A stretch of 64,000 nt of DNA from Chromatiaceae bacterium (GCA_024235415.1 JACKML010000001.1:186001-250000), one strand, 5' to 3'; positions 26,360 through 35,773 are shown, counted from the first letter of the stretch. Numbers and translations: made by a program. Notes: generated by a model not told the origin, from the sequence alone.

Positions 26360-27246
26360 GGCGCGTCCTGATTGCGGTGATGTGCGCCATGCTGTCCGTA
26401 CTGACAGCCTGCAGCAGCGCCCCGAAACCACAGGCAGCACCGCCGACCGAGCGCCAGTCGCTGGACCGTTCTGCACGCCTGGCCTTTGCCCAGGGCCAGT
26501 ACGCGCAGGCCGCCACCCTGTACGAGGCAGCACTGGAGCAGGCACTCGCCGAAGACGCCCCCGGCGCCATTGTCGATACGCGATTCAACCTCGCGCTGTG
26601 CCAGACCTACCTGGGTCAATATGAATCGGCACTGACCCAGGTCGCGCAGGCGGAAGCGGAACGCGCACGCCGCGGCCTGCCGGGCGACCCGGAACTGCAG
26701 CTGCTCACCGGCACCATTCACTACCGCGCCGGCGAGCCCGGTCGTGCCCAGGAGATCCTCGATGGACTGTTGCAGCAACGCGATGTGACCGGTGCCACCA
26801 GAGCCAAGGCGCATTTCGTCGCCGGCCTCATCGCCGCCGACGGTTCCGCGTCTGGGCCGTTGCGCCAACATATGCTCGCCCTGCAGACCGACGCTGGCGG
26901 CAACGTACAGGCCGACCGGTTCGAGCTGGAGGGACGCCTGGCAGGCATCGAAGGTGATTTCGACCGCGCACTGGGTCTGCTGGACCAGGTCGTGATACTG
27001 CGTGGCACTGAGCGTGACTACCGGGGCATGGTGCGTGCGCTGGCCAGTGCCGGGGCAATCGCGCAACAGGATGGCCGCCTGCAGGCAGCCGGCAGCTACC
27101 TGCTTAGGGCCGGCAGGAGCGCGGCCCAACGTGGCGAACCCGAGGCGCGGGACTGGCTTGTCCGTGCACAAACGCTGGGGGTACAGACCCGTGACGATGC
27201 GTTGACCACTGAGGCCACATCCATTCTGAATTCTCTGGGCGACTAG
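26356..27246 (+). CDS. TPR lipoprotein (first Mce operon)
   Basis: 296 residues. The N-terminal signal ends in the lipobox LTAC with Cys as residue 19, so it is predicted to be lipidated. TPR-like helical pairs follow ('LAFAQGQYAQAATLYEAALE', 'FNLALCQTYLGQYESALTQV'). The ATG overlaps the MCE stop by 4 bp, making it the last of five coupled genes. Where the second Mce operon has a PqiC/LptO-type auxiliary lipoprotein, this one has a TPR lipoprotein, so the outer-membrane contact may differ. Confidence 0.85.
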   Translation: MRRVLIAVMCAMLSVLTACSSAPKPQAAPPTERQSLDRSARLAFAQGQYAQAATLYEAALEQALAEDAPGAIVDTRFNLALCQTYLGQYESALTQVAQAEAERARRGLPGDPELQLLTGTIHYRAGEPGRAQEILDGLLQQRDVTGATRAKAHFVAGLIAADGSASGPLRQHMLALQTDAGGNVQADRFELEGRLAGIEGDFDRALGLLDQVVILRGTERDYRGMVRALASAGAIAQQDGRLQAAGSYLLRAGRSAAQRGEPEARDWLVRAQTLGVQTRDDALTTEATSILNSLGD

Positions 27247-27256
27247 CCGGGAGATG

Positions 27257-27682
27257 TCAGTTGTTGTCCTCGATCTCGTCGACGTCGATCTGACCGGTCA
27301 GACGCCGACGGATATGCGACCAGGACACGCCCGTGGCGAGGACCCCCGCCAACAACGCGAGGATGATGTAGCTGATGACCTTGACGTTGTCGGGCGACAC
27401 CCAGCCCCAATCGATGACCAGCCACAGCAGTGATCCGAAAAAGGCCACCGCCAGAATGATCCCGAGCGCCCCCAGCGAGCGCAAGGTGGCACGAATGAAC
27501 ATGACCCATCCGATCAACAGCACGATACCGGCCAACGCGACCAGTGGATTGAAATCCACAAGGCTACGCTCCACCCAGTGGTAGTACGAATAACCGCTCG
27601 GGTTATAGGTCGCGAAGACGAGCACCAATGCGGCAATCAGTCGCGCCAGGTAACTGGAGAGCGTAAATCCGTTCGAGGCCAT
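27257..27682 (-). CDS. Four-helix inner-membrane protein (DUF6524-like)
   Basis: 141 residues with four membrane helices and the motif 'ATYNPSGYSYYHWVERSL' between helices one and two, which I associate with the DUF6524 family. A short acidic C-terminal tail (IDVDEIEDNN) ends it. Function unknown. It is convergent with the Mce operon (10 bp between stops) and divergent from the patatin gene, 212 bp away. Confidence 0.7.
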   Translation of the reverse strand: MASNGFTLSSYLARLIAALVLVFATYNPSGYSYYHWVERSLVDFNPLVALAGIVLLIGWVMFIRATLRSLGALGIILAVAFFGSLLWLVIDWGWVSPDNVKVISYIILALLAGVLATGVSWSHIRRRLTGQIDVDEIEDNN

Positions 27683-27894
27683 GCGGAGAGGTTTCCTTGC
27701 TGGTTGATGGCTGTATCAGGACGGGGAGCATAACGTACCCGTTTTGTGCGAATCCACTGCCTCAGGCGTATTGAAGCAGCCGCTCACTGACGTCGCCCCT
27801 CCACCCGTTCCGTTTTTCGCAGTTCGCGGCGGTTCAGGTACCATCCACAAGTCGTCACGCCACGCGCGCAAGGCCAACCCCGGGAGTCTGCCCC

Positions 27895-30150
27895 ATGGCA
27901 TTAGGAAGTCGCACGATCAGCCTATCGACCTCACTCACGCTGTGCGTCGCGCTCGGCATACTCCTGCACACAACTACATCGCCGGCCGCCCCGCCGGGGC
28001 CACGTATCGGCCTCGTTCTCGGTGGTGGCGGTGCCCGCGGCATCGCGCATATCGGGGTTCTCAAGGTACTGGAGGAGATGCGTATACCCATCGCCTGTAT
28101 CGCGGGCACCAGCATGGGGTCGCTGGTGGGCGGTGTGTATGCTTCCGGTGTACCGCTTGACGAGATCACTGCCAGGCTCAGCGACATCGACTGGGACGAC
28201 CTTTTCACCGACGATCCGCCGCGTAACGAAAAGCCCTTTCGCGCCAAACGGGATGATTTCGAAAATCTCTTTCACCTGGAGCTGGGGCAACGCGGCACCG
28301 AGGTGTTGATGCCTCCGGGCTCCACTGCGGGTTACAAGTTCGAGTTCCTGCTGCGAGAGATGGTGGCGCGCAATGGCAACTTCGCCAACCAGGATTTTGA
28401 CCACCTGCCGATCCCCTACCGGGCCATGGCGACCAACATCGAAAACGGTACCAGCAAGGAGTTCCGAGAGGGCGACCTGGTCAAGGCGATGCGTGCCAGC
28501 ATGTCGGTTCCGGGCGCGATTGCGCCCGTCGAGATTGACGGTGTGCTCTATGTCGATGGCGGATTGCTGCAGAACCTGCCCGTCGCTGCAGCACGCGGAA
28601 CCTGCGCCGATGTCGTTATCGTGGTGGATGTCGGTAGCGGCCTGCTGGCTCGCACCGAGTTGAACTCGGCGCTCGGCATCTCGTTGCAAATGGTCAACGT
28701 GCTGATGGCGCAAAACGTACGGGAATCGATCGAGTCGCTCGGGCCTGACGACGTGTTGATCAGTCCGGCGCTCGGCGACTTCAGTGCCGCCAACTTTGCC
28801 GAATCCATGACACTGGTCGGGACAGGTGAGGCCGCGGCACGCGGCAAGGCCGATCAGCTGCGTCGCTTTTCCGTCTCTGCCGAGGACTACCAGGCATGGC
28901 GCGCGTCAGTCACCGCGCGCCTGCCGACGGTTCCACCGGTAACCGAAGTGCGCGTCGCGACCTCCGGTAAACGGGTGAACCCGAAAGTGCTCGAGGGTGA
29001 ACTCGCCCGGCAACCTGGTATTGATCTGCGGAGCCACCCGGAAAGCGACTTCAGTCTTGAGAACCTCAACACGCGTCTCGAACAGGTCTACGGCCGCGGT
29101 GATTTCGAGCGCATGGACTACCACGTGGTCGACCGGCAGGGTACGAGGACCGTCGAAGTCCAGGGGGTGGAGAAATCCTGGGGACCGAACTACCTCAAGT
29201 TCGGCCTTGGACTCGCCTCGGATTCCGATCAGACACGCTTCGACGCCAGCGCCAGTCACCGCAGCACCTGGATCAACTCACTTGGTGCCGAGTGGCGCAA
29301 CGACCTGCAGATCGGCTATCGCGACCAGCTCACAAGTGAGTTCTATCAACCGTTCACCTCTGATAGCGGCATCTTCATCGCACCCCGACTGGACCTGCAA
29401 AGAGAACCGATCGTCTACTATCTCAACGGCAAGCGAATCGGGGACTACCGGGTGAATCATGCCCGGGCACATCTCGATTTCGGGGTACAGAACAAGTATG
29501 GCGAAGTGCGGATCGGCGCCTTCGCCGGCCAGCTCCATGCCGAAGAGGACTTCGGGTTATTTCCGTTCGTTCCGGACTTTGACCTGAACCAGGTCGGCTA
29601 CAACGTGCAGATCACGTTCGACCAGATCGACAGTCCCAGCTTCGGGCGCAATGGCGTGCTGGCACAATTTTCCAGTTTCGGGACAGTCGAGGAATGGGGA
29701 TCGGAAGACGACTACAACAAGACCGAGCTGTTTCTGTTGGGCGCGAAGAGCGTCGGCGATCATGCGATCCAGCTCGCCGGCTATCTCGGCGACAGCCTGT
29801 ACGGTGACCTGCCCAATTATGACCCCCTGTTGCTGGGCGGGTTCCTGCGCGGATCCGGCTACCGCATGGACGAACTGCTTGGCAATAACGTCGCCATGGC
29901 GCGCGCCGTATACAGCTACAAGGTCGCGGCACTGCCACCGCCGCTCGGCCGGGGGGTCTACGTTGGCGCATCGCTGGAGGCCACCCAGGCCTCGTTGGGC
30001 ATCGACCTGAAATCCGACAAGGAGATCCGCCCTTCCGCGAGTGTCTTTGTCGGTGCCGACACCTTCCTGGGCCCGGCCTACCTGGCGTTCGGTCATGCAT
30101 TCAGTGACGACAACCCCAACGCTGTCTACATACTGCTCGGAACGCCCTGA
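27895..30150 (+). CDS. PlpD-like patatin phospholipase with POTRA and outer-membrane barrel
   Basis: 751 residues: signal peptide, patatin domain, a POTRA-like segment (about 345-415) and a C-terminal barrel of the BamA/Omp85 family. The patatin has the oxyanion motif GGGGARG, the nucleophile serine in GTSMG and the catalytic Asp in VDGG. The C-terminal barrel has alternating strands ending '...YILLGTP'. This is the layout of type Vd autotransporters such as PlpD, which expose or release a phospholipase A1 outside the cell. It lies between lipid-transport genes, which suits an envelope-lipid role. Confidence 0.9.
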   Translation: MALGSRTISLSTSLTLCVALGILLHTTTSPAAPPGPRIGLVLGGGGARGIAHIGVLKVLEEMRIPIACIAGTSMGSLVGGVYASGVPLDEITARLSDIDWDDLFTDDPPRNEKPFRAKRDDFENLFHLELGQRGTEVLMPPGSTAGYKFEFLLREMVARNGNFANQDFDHLPIPYRAMATNIENGTSKEFREGDLVKAMRASMSVPGAIAPVEIDGVLYVDGGLLQNLPVAAARGTCADVVIVVDVGSGLLARTELNSALGISLQMVNVLMAQNVRESIESLGPDDVLISPALGDFSAANFAESMTLVGTGEAAARGKADQLRRFSVSAEDYQAWRASVTARLPTVPPVTEVRVATSGKRVNPKVLEGELARQPGIDLRSHPESDFSLENLNTRLEQVYGRGDFERMDYHVVDRQGTRTVEVQGVEKSWGPNYLKFGLGLASDSDQTRFDASASHRSTWINSLGAEWRNDLQIGYRDQLTSEFYQPFTSDSGIFIAPRLDLQREPIVYYLNGKRIGDYRVNHARAHLDFGVQNKYGEVRIGAFAGQLHAEEDFGLFPFVPDFDLNQVGYNVQITFDQIDSPSFGRNGVLAQFSSFGTVEEWGSEDDYNKTELFLLGAKSVGDHAIQLAGYLGDSLYGDLPNYDPLLLGGFLRGSGYRMDELLGNNVAMARAVYSYKVAALPPPLGRGVYVGASLEATQASLGIDLKSDKEIRPSASVFVGADTFLGPAYLAFGHAFSDDNPNAVYILLGTP

Positions 30151-30203
30151 TCGATCGAACGACAACCCGGGCAACCGCTGGCACCGACATTGGGAGTCCC
30201 TTT

Positions 30204-32048
30204 CTAGTCGTCCTCGCGCTCGATGCCGCAACAGTGTGAGGGCTGGCTGCTGGCCGGATTGCCCATCGGTGTACTGAGGATCTCGCCAGTGACCGGATTC
30301 GGCCGAAAGGTGGTACAGCCTTTCAGCCCCTGCCGGAAAGCCAGCAGGTAAAGCTGCTGGAATTGGGTGAACGGATAGTCTTCAGGGACATTCACGGTCT
30401 TGGAGATCGCGCTGTCGACGAAAGGCTGCAATGCAGCCTGCATCGCCAGGTGATCCGACGGTTCCATGCCCAGGGCGCTGACGAAGGCTGGCGGCAACTG
30501 CCCACCCTGCGGATTGGCGCGCCGCCACAGCGCATGTGCGTGATCCTCGACGTCGAACACGCGGTAGCTGCCATCGACATCGAGCAGGCGCCGCGAATGG
30601 CGGAAGTCGAAAACGGGTTCGATACCACTGGAAACGTTGCCGGCCAATAGGCTTATCGTCCCGGTCGGCGCGATCGCGGTGAGGTGGCTGTTGCGGATGC
30701 CGTGTGCCGCAATACCGTTGCGAATATCCTCAGGTAGAGTTCGGACAAAGGCACCGTCGAGATAACGCTCACGATCGAAATAGGGAAACGCACACTTGTC
30801 CCGTGCCAGTTGCACCGATGTCCGATAGGCCGCATGGCAGATCGCGCGCATCGCCTGTGCCGCCAGTTCGCGCGCCGCAGGACTGTCGTAACGCAGGCCC
30901 AGCATGATCAGTGCATCGGCCAGTCCGGTCAGGCCGAGGCCGAGGCGGCGCGAACCGCGAGCCTCTTCCGCCTGCCGCGGCAACGGAAAGAGCGAGGCGT
31001 CGATTGCGTTGTCGAGCATCCGTACTGCCGTACCGACGGTGGCGCTGATGGCATCGATATCCAGATGCGCCTGCGCCGTGAATGCCGACCTGACGAAACA
31101 CACGAGATTGATGGAACCGAGATTACAGGCACCGTATGGCGGCAGCGGGATCTCGCCGCAGGGATTGGATGCGCTGATATCCTCGCGATACCAGAGATTG
31201 TTCTGACGGTTGATCTGATCGATGAACAGCACACCGGGTTCGGCGAAATCATAGGTCGCACGCATGATCCGGGACCACAGGTCTCGAGCGGCGACGCGTC
31301 GCACCACACGACAGGCAACGAGCCCAACCTCACCCGGCCAGTGGCGCTGCAGCGTTTCGGCGTTACCGCAGGGCGTTTCGCCAAGCACATGTTCGGGAAA
31401 CACCAGTGGCCAGGATGCGTCATCGGCCACCGCCTGCATGAAATCGTCGCTGACCTGTACCGAGAGGTTGAAGCGTCGCAGGAGGTGCGGGTCCTGCTTG
31501 GCGACGACGAAGGCCTCAATATCGGGATGGTCGCAACGCAGTGTGGCCATCATCGCCCCACGCCGCGCCCCGGTCGAAAGGACAGTGCCACACATCGCAT
31601 CCCAGATATGCATGAATGAAACAGGTCCGGAGGCGATGCGTCCGGTGGCATGGGCCACGCTCCCGGCGGGACGCAATGTGGAGAAGTCATAGCCGACGCC
31701 GCCACCCTGCTGCATCGTCAGCGCCCCTTCCTTGAGATGCTCGAAAATGCTGTCGATGCTGTCTTCGAGGCGCCCCATAACGAAGCAGTTGAACAGCGTG
31801 ACGCGTCGCCCGGTACCGGCCCCGGCGAGGATGCGCCCCCCGGGGATGAAGCCAAATCCCTGGAGTGCTGAATAGAACCGGTCCTCCCAGACAGACGGGG
31901 CCTGCGCTTCAACGCCAGCCAGTGCACCGGCAACGCGTCGCCAGGTGTCGGACAGGCGGCGATCCCCTGCCGTGTCGCCGTCGATGAATCGATAACGGGT
32001 ATTCCAGATGTGCTCCGCAAGGGCACTGTCGAACGCCTTGTCCTTCAA
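30204..32048 (-). CDS. nrdJ: Adenosylcobalamin-dependent (class II) ribonucleotide reductase
   Basis: About 614 residues. The radical Cys is in NPCGEIPL, the redox Cys 11 residues on in ACNLGSINL, and its partner in LFNCFVMG; the finger-loop sequence 'GPVSFMHIWDAMCGTVLSTG' is typical of NrdJ. The C-terminus has the mobile Cys pair (SHCCG) after 'GCTTFRPNPVTG'. The start is taken as TTG at 32048, with GGAG 6 bp upstream; GTG at 32051 is equivalent. The longer frame to 32159 would overlap the divergent gene's start and has no site. No cobalamin riboswitch was visible in the 94-bp gap. Confidence 0.92.
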   Translation of the reverse strand: MKDKAFDSALAEHIWNTRYRFIDGDTAGDRRLSDTWRRVAGALAGVEAQAPSVWEDRFYSALQGFGFIPGGRILAGAGTGRRVTLFNCFVMGRLEDSIDSIFEHLKEGALTMQQGGGVGYDFSTLRPAGSVAHATGRIASGPVSFMHIWDAMCGTVLSTGARRGAMMATLRCDHPDIEAFVVAKQDPHLLRRFNLSVQVSDDFMQAVADDASWPLVFPEHVLGETPCGNAETLQRHWPGEVGLVACRVVRRVAARDLWSRIMRATYDFAEPGVLFIDQINRQNNLWYREDISASNPCGEIPLPPYGACNLGSINLVCFVRSAFTAQAHLDIDAISATVGTAVRMLDNAIDASLFPLPRQAEEARGSRRLGLGLTGLADALIMLGLRYDSPAARELAAQAMRAICHAAYRTSVQLARDKCAFPYFDRERYLDGAFVRTLPEDIRNGIAAHGIRNSHLTAIAPTGTISLLAGNVSSGIEPVFDFRHSRRLLDVDGSYRVFDVEDHAHALWRRANPQGGQLPPAFVSALGMEPSDHLAMQAALQPFVDSAISKTVNVPEDYPFTQFQQLYLLAFRQGLKGCTTFRPNPVTGEILSTPMGNPASSQPSHCCGIEREDD

Positions 32049-32142
32049 CACCGTCTCCAAAGTCCAATGCCGGTTGGCTGGTCGGCCTGTCAGCAGTTTA
32101 GGATAGATGCGGCACACAGGACGCGGACCGGGAAACGCCCCA

Positions 32143-33573
32143 ATGAACATCACGGCCACCAGCAGGCGCGAAGAGCAGGCCTTTCAGGCGAGTTGGCGGC
32201 CGCTCGAACGGCACAAGGACAACAAGACGTTCGCGCATCTCATCGACAACGAGTTCCGTGATCCGGAAAACATCGAGGCATCGGTGGCCCGGCAGGTCGC
32301 CAGGATGGTCACCTATGCCGGCGATCATGTGCCGTTCTACCGCGACGCCTTTGCCGCGGCCGGCATCGACCACCGCCGAATCACCAGTCTGGCTGACCTT
32401 TCACAGTTGCCGGTGCTCTCCCGGTTCGATCTGGCCAGCGGATTCGACCGATTGCGTTCGACGCAGGTTTCGCTGCAGGACCGCAGCCTGAGAATCGCCA
32501 GGACATCGGGTTCGAGCGGCGTGCCGGTCAAGGTTCTGAAGACGCGCCAAAGCAGCGACAGCTTCGCCGTGTTGTGGCTGCGACAGGCACGTTGGTTTCG
32601 ACATGACCTGTCCCGGCGGTATGGCCGGATCCTCACCGCCAATACCCTATACCGCCGCTCGGGCGGGGCGCTGAACCTTGACGGCGATACCATCGGCAGC
32701 CCGTCCTGGATGTACGCCGGGCAGTTCTTTCATACCGGCGACGAGGTGCAGTTCAACTCGTCCAGCAGCCGTCCCGACCAACTGCGGTGGCTGGAGCAGC
32801 ATCAGCCGGCCTACCTGATGAGCTACCCGGGACTGCTGGAAGAGCTTGCCCTTGCCAACGGCTGCCAGCCCTTGTCGGGCGTCGAGGGACTGGTCGCCAT
32901 CTCGACGATCATGACCAGGGCGATGCGCACACGTGTGGAGACCAGTTTCGGCATCCCGATCTATCAGAACTATGGCCTCAACGAGGCCGGGCTGGTCGCG
33001 GTGCAGTGTGCAGCCGGGTGCTACCACACCCATATCGAACACGTGCATGTCGAGATCGTGGATACCGATGGCCAGCCGGTCGCACCCGGTGCCAGTGGCA
33101 GATTGCTGGTCACCACGATCACCAATCCGGCCATGCCGCTGCTGCGCTACGACACCGGCGATATCGCGATTGCCGCGACCGGGCCCTGCCCTTGCGGTCG
33201 CACCCTGCCATCGTTCCTCGATGTGATTGGACGCCATCGTCGCTTTGCTGAGACGCCTGAAGGTACACGCCCCCGGGTCAACGGTCTGATCGATCAACTC
33301 GCGGAGATGCCGCCGGAGTGGCTGGCCAACCTGCGGCAGTACCAGATCCACCAGGCGGCCGACAGGAGTTTCGAGCTGCGCGTGCAGGTCACCGGAAAGT
33401 TGCACGAAGCATTCGGCAGGCAGCTGCAGCAGGCCTGGGCAACACTGCAGTCGGACGGTGAAGACTGGCCATTGACAATCGTGGAGGTCGGCGAAATCCA
33501 ACCGTCACCGGGCGGCAAACTGCTGGATTTCGTCTCGGAATTCGACCGCGCAGGGATCGATCCAGCGCGTTGA
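32143..33573 (+). CDS. PaaK/CapK-like adenylate-forming enzyme
   Basis: 476 residues from the ATG at 32143, preceded by GGGAAA. The ANL-superfamily motifs are the phosphate loop 'RTSGSSGVPVKV', the A5-type 'YQNYGLNEAG' and the hinge-region 'LLRYDTGDIA'. Phenylacetate-CoA ligase-type proteins activate a carboxylic acid as an acyl-AMP and often transfer it to CoA. A CPCGR Cys pair follows the hinge. The family also includes capsule-associated enzymes, so the acid is unknown. It is divergent from nrdJ. Confidence 0.85.
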   Translation: MNITATSRREEQAFQASWRPLERHKDNKTFAHLIDNEFRDPENIEASVARQVARMVTYAGDHVPFYRDAFAAAGIDHRRITSLADLSQLPVLSRFDLASGFDRLRSTQVSLQDRSLRIARTSGSSGVPVKVLKTRQSSDSFAVLWLRQARWFRHDLSRRYGRILTANTLYRRSGGALNLDGDTIGSPSWMYAGQFFHTGDEVQFNSSSSRPDQLRWLEQHQPAYLMSYPGLLEELALANGCQPLSGVEGLVAISTIMTRAMRTRVETSFGIPIYQNYGLNEAGLVAVQCAAGCYHTHIEHVHVEIVDTDGQPVAPGASGRLLVTTITNPAMPLLRYDTGDIAIAATGPCPCGRTLPSFLDVIGRHRRFAETPEGTRPRVNGLIDQLAEMPPEWLANLRQYQIHQAADRSFELRVQVTGKLHEAFGRQLQQAWATLQSDGEDWPLTIVEVGEIQPSPGGKLLDFVSEFDRAGIDPAR

Positions 33574-33598
33574 AACCGGCAGCGAACCGGGACGGTTT

Positions 33599-34150
33599 CT
33601 ATTTCTTGTTTCGAGACGACCAGGTACCGGCACTGCCGCGAACCGGGGAGCTGCGAGAGTTGAAACCCTCTGCACAACCCTCCGCATAGTCGGTGACTTC
33701 CTGCTTGGTCCCACGGTGCAAACCGGTCACCCGGGACTTGCCGCTTACGATCGTGTAGCGATACCAGTCGGCGGCAGTTCCCTGCTGCGGATGGGGCACC
33801 TTTTCGACGGACTCCACGCTGTAGTTCGTGCTCAGTCGATGGTCTCGTGCCGCGCTGGTGGACTCCGCCGGCTCCTGCGGCACAGCAGCCGCCTGGTTCT
33901 TCGAATTCTGCATTGGGTTCACCTCTCTGACGCGCAACACCAGTCCCTTGAACAGCCGTCCATCAAGCACCGAGACGATGTGCTTCGGATCATCGCTTTC
34001 CATCTTGACCGACCCTGAACCCGGGTATTTGCTATGCGTCGAAGCGCGCGAAAAACGCATCGAACGGACGCTGCCATAACTGGAAAACAACTTCTGCAAA
34101 TCGTGTTCACTGACGTCACTGGAAAGGTTCTCTACGGAGATTTCGATCAA
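33599..34150 (-). CDS. RRM RNA-binding protein with basic C-terminal extension
   Basis: 183 residues. An RRM fold covers about 1-80, with the RNP2-like 'IEISVENLSSDVSEHDLQKL' start and an RNP1-like 'GSGSVKMES' core in which the usual aromatic residues are missing, so RNA binding by stacking may be weak. A second part (about 125-165) with 'WYRYTIVSGKSRVTGLHRG' looks like a separate small domain, followed by a Ser/Arg/Gly-rich tail. It is downstream of the second RRM gene on the same strand, 151 bp away. Confidence 0.78.
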   Translation of the reverse strand: MIEISVENLSSDVSEHDLQKLFSSYGSVRSMRFSRASTHSKYPGSGSVKMESDDPKHIVSVLDGRLFKGLVLRVREVNPMQNSKNQAAAVPQEPAESTSAARDHRLSTNYSVESVEKVPHPQQGTAADWYRYTIVSGKSRVTGLHRGTKQEVTDYAEGCAEGFNSRSSPVRGSAGTWSSRNKK

Positions 34151-34301
34151 TGGCTTACGATCCCTGCACCTCGAAGGCGCTCATCCAGTCTGCAAGTACA
34201 CCAACCGCAGCCTGGGGTACATCGCGTACCGTGCCCGCTGTGGGGCACGGTCGTCGACGCAGACGCTCAGCATCGCGGCCGAGTGCCCGCGACCGACCTG
34301 A

Positions 34302-34574
34302 TCAATAACGCGGTGAATGCGACGGCCGCTCAGCTCGCGGCTTCGCCTGATTGACCGTGATGTTGCGGTCGTTCAGTGACTTGCCATTCAGGCCTTTGAT
34401 CGCGGCGTCTGCTTCCGAGTTGCTTTCCATCTCGACGAAACCGAAACCTTTCGATTGTCCCGAGGCGTTGTCTTTTATCAGGGTGGCCCGACTGACGCTG
34501 CCATAGGCGCCGAATGCGTCCCTGAGATCATCTTCCGTCACCGAATAAGCTAAATTACCAACATAAATATTCAT
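34302..34574 (-). CDS. Single-RRM RNA-binding protein
   Basis: 90 residues, almost entirely an RRM. RNP2 is IYVGNL (3-8) and RNP1 is KGFGFVEM; both keep the aromatic residues that stack on RNA. A short basic tail follows. This is the type of small RRM protein linked to cold or stress RNA handling in cyanobacteria and Proteobacteria. It probably heads a two-gene unit. Upstream lies an unusual AT-rich region with several inverted repeats. Confidence 0.92.
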   Translation of the reverse strand: MNIYVGNLAYSVTEDDLRDAFGAYGSVSRATLIKDNASGQSKGFGFVEMESNSEADAAIKGLNGKSLNDRNITVNQAKPRAERPSHSPRY

Positions 34575-35106
34575 ATCATCTCAACCATCATTCGTGTGTT
34601 GACATTGAAACACCGCCGTATAATCAAACACACAATTTACCGGTAGTGATCAGCCTATCTCGGCTGATGTATTTTCCGCACAAAAAACAGGTATGAACTC
34701 AATACATACCTTTTATCACCTGGTGATCGCTCCCGTTTTTGATCACGCACTCAATCGAAGCAGCAACACCTCGCGTACGAGCCCACCAAGACGTCGGGAA
34801 CCTTGTTGTCCGGCGCCGGACGACACTTCCGGTAAGTGGACTATCCTGGGACGTCTTGGCCTTTTAACAGATACTTATGGAAGCCGGTACACTTTGTCAG
34901 GCAAACAGTCGCAAGCGACCAATGCGCAACAAGGACTTGGTATTGAAAATAAAGAATGGGCTTGGCACGAATACAGCGTGGCGGCAGCTGGAGATTTAAT
35001 AAAGTATAGCCTGTTTATCTTTATTCGCCTAATCGGCAACCCGGCGGCACGACTGCGTGCTCGTCCATTTCGCCCTGCAGCGGGATTCAGCGGTACGCCA
35101 GACCAG
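34575..35106 (-). promoter_or_regulatory. AT-rich structured leader/promoter region of the RRM genes
   Basis: 532 bp without a credible gene and clearly richer in A/T than the flanks. Perfect or near-perfect inverted repeats are at 34649-34668 (7-bp arms, 6-nt loop), 34690-34710 (6-bp arms), 34715-34727 (13-bp palindrome) and 34804-34825 (11-bp arms with one wobble). A minus-strand TATACT (35003-35008) has a weak -35 at 35026-35031 with 17-bp spacing, which would give a leader of about 430 nt. A plus-strand TTGACA/TATAAT pair (34599-34624) has only 14-bp spacing. Calling it a regulatory leader is inference. Confidence 0.5.
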
Positions 35107-35772
35107 CTAATTTTTTCCCTTCCGTGTCTGCGCCTCAAGAAACTGCTGCAACTCGTTCAGCAACCGGGCCACCGCGCGATTGGCCGCCTCCACGCCGGCA
35201 TAGGGCGTGCGTTCGGTGATCGGTTCGCTGACGCTCAACACGCGGCTTGCAATCGGTCGTGCGCTCGAAATCTCGACCAGGCTGACCCGCAGGGCCAACT
35301 GCAGCTCGCTTGGATTGAGACGACACACCTGTTGCAGGTGAAGCAACTTGCTGTCGAGTCGCCAGTCCGCTCTCGCCCCACTGCCCGCTTCTGTCACGCT
35401 GCGATACAGGCCACTCTGTGTCGCCGCGCGTATCAGCAGGGGTTCGAGCATACGTGCCGGTGAATCCACCCAACGGTGCCGGGCGAAGTACTCGATCTCG
35501 TGCGGCGTCCGCATATACGCCATATCCGAACCATCGAATCCAGGGGCCGCAAGGACCGGGCTGACCAGCAGGTTCGGACCATCAGTGGCGCCCGCCTTTT
35601 CGGCCGTACCCTGCCATTCCAGCAGATAGGTATGCGTGATGTCGGCAGCTGGCGGTTGCAGGAATGACGGGGCGCATCCCGTCAACACAAGCACCGAAAC
35701 AACGCTTGGCAGGCACAGGCGGCACGCAGCGCGACGGACTGCAGACGCGGTGGGCAATGACAGATTCAACAA
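35107..35772 (-). CDS. PqiC/LptO-type auxiliary lipoprotein of second Mce operon
   Basis: About 221 residues. The likely start is the TTG at 35772, right after the MCE stop, with GGAGAG about 6 bp upstream; GTG at 35796 and ATG at 35838 are alternatives. A signal peptide ends in the lipobox LTGC. The body fits the ABC-transport auxiliary lipoprotein family (FARHRWVDSPARMLEPLL, then 'DWRLDSKLLHLQQV'). Such proteins sit in the outer membrane and accept or donate lipid to MCE assemblies. Confidence 0.82.
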   Translation of the reverse strand: MLNLSLPTASAVRRAACRLCLPSVVSVLVLTGCAPSFLQPPAADITHTYLLEWQGTAEKAGATDGPNLLVSPVLAAPGFDGSDMAYMRTPHEIEYFARHRWVDSPARMLEPLLIRAATQSGLYRSVTEAGSGARADWRLDSKLLHLQQVCRLNPSELQLALRVSLVEISSARPIASRVLSVSEPITERTPYAGVEAANRAVARLLNELQQFLEAQTRKGKN

Positions 35773-35773
35773 C

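Noticed and set aside
32049..32142. Possible cobalamin riboswitch or NrdR box before the B12-dependent RNR
   Set aside because: The gap is only 94 bp and shows neither the B12-box sequence nor an ACACxATAT-type palindrome.
34599..34624. Plus-strand TTGACA...TATAAT
   Set aside because: Spacing is 14 bp and no plus-strand gene follows; kept only as a note in the leader entry.
34693..35463. 256-codon plus-strand frame over the RRM leader and the auxiliary lipoprotein gene
   Set aside because: Second half is antisense to a well-supported lipoprotein gene; composition is irregular and no domain is visible.
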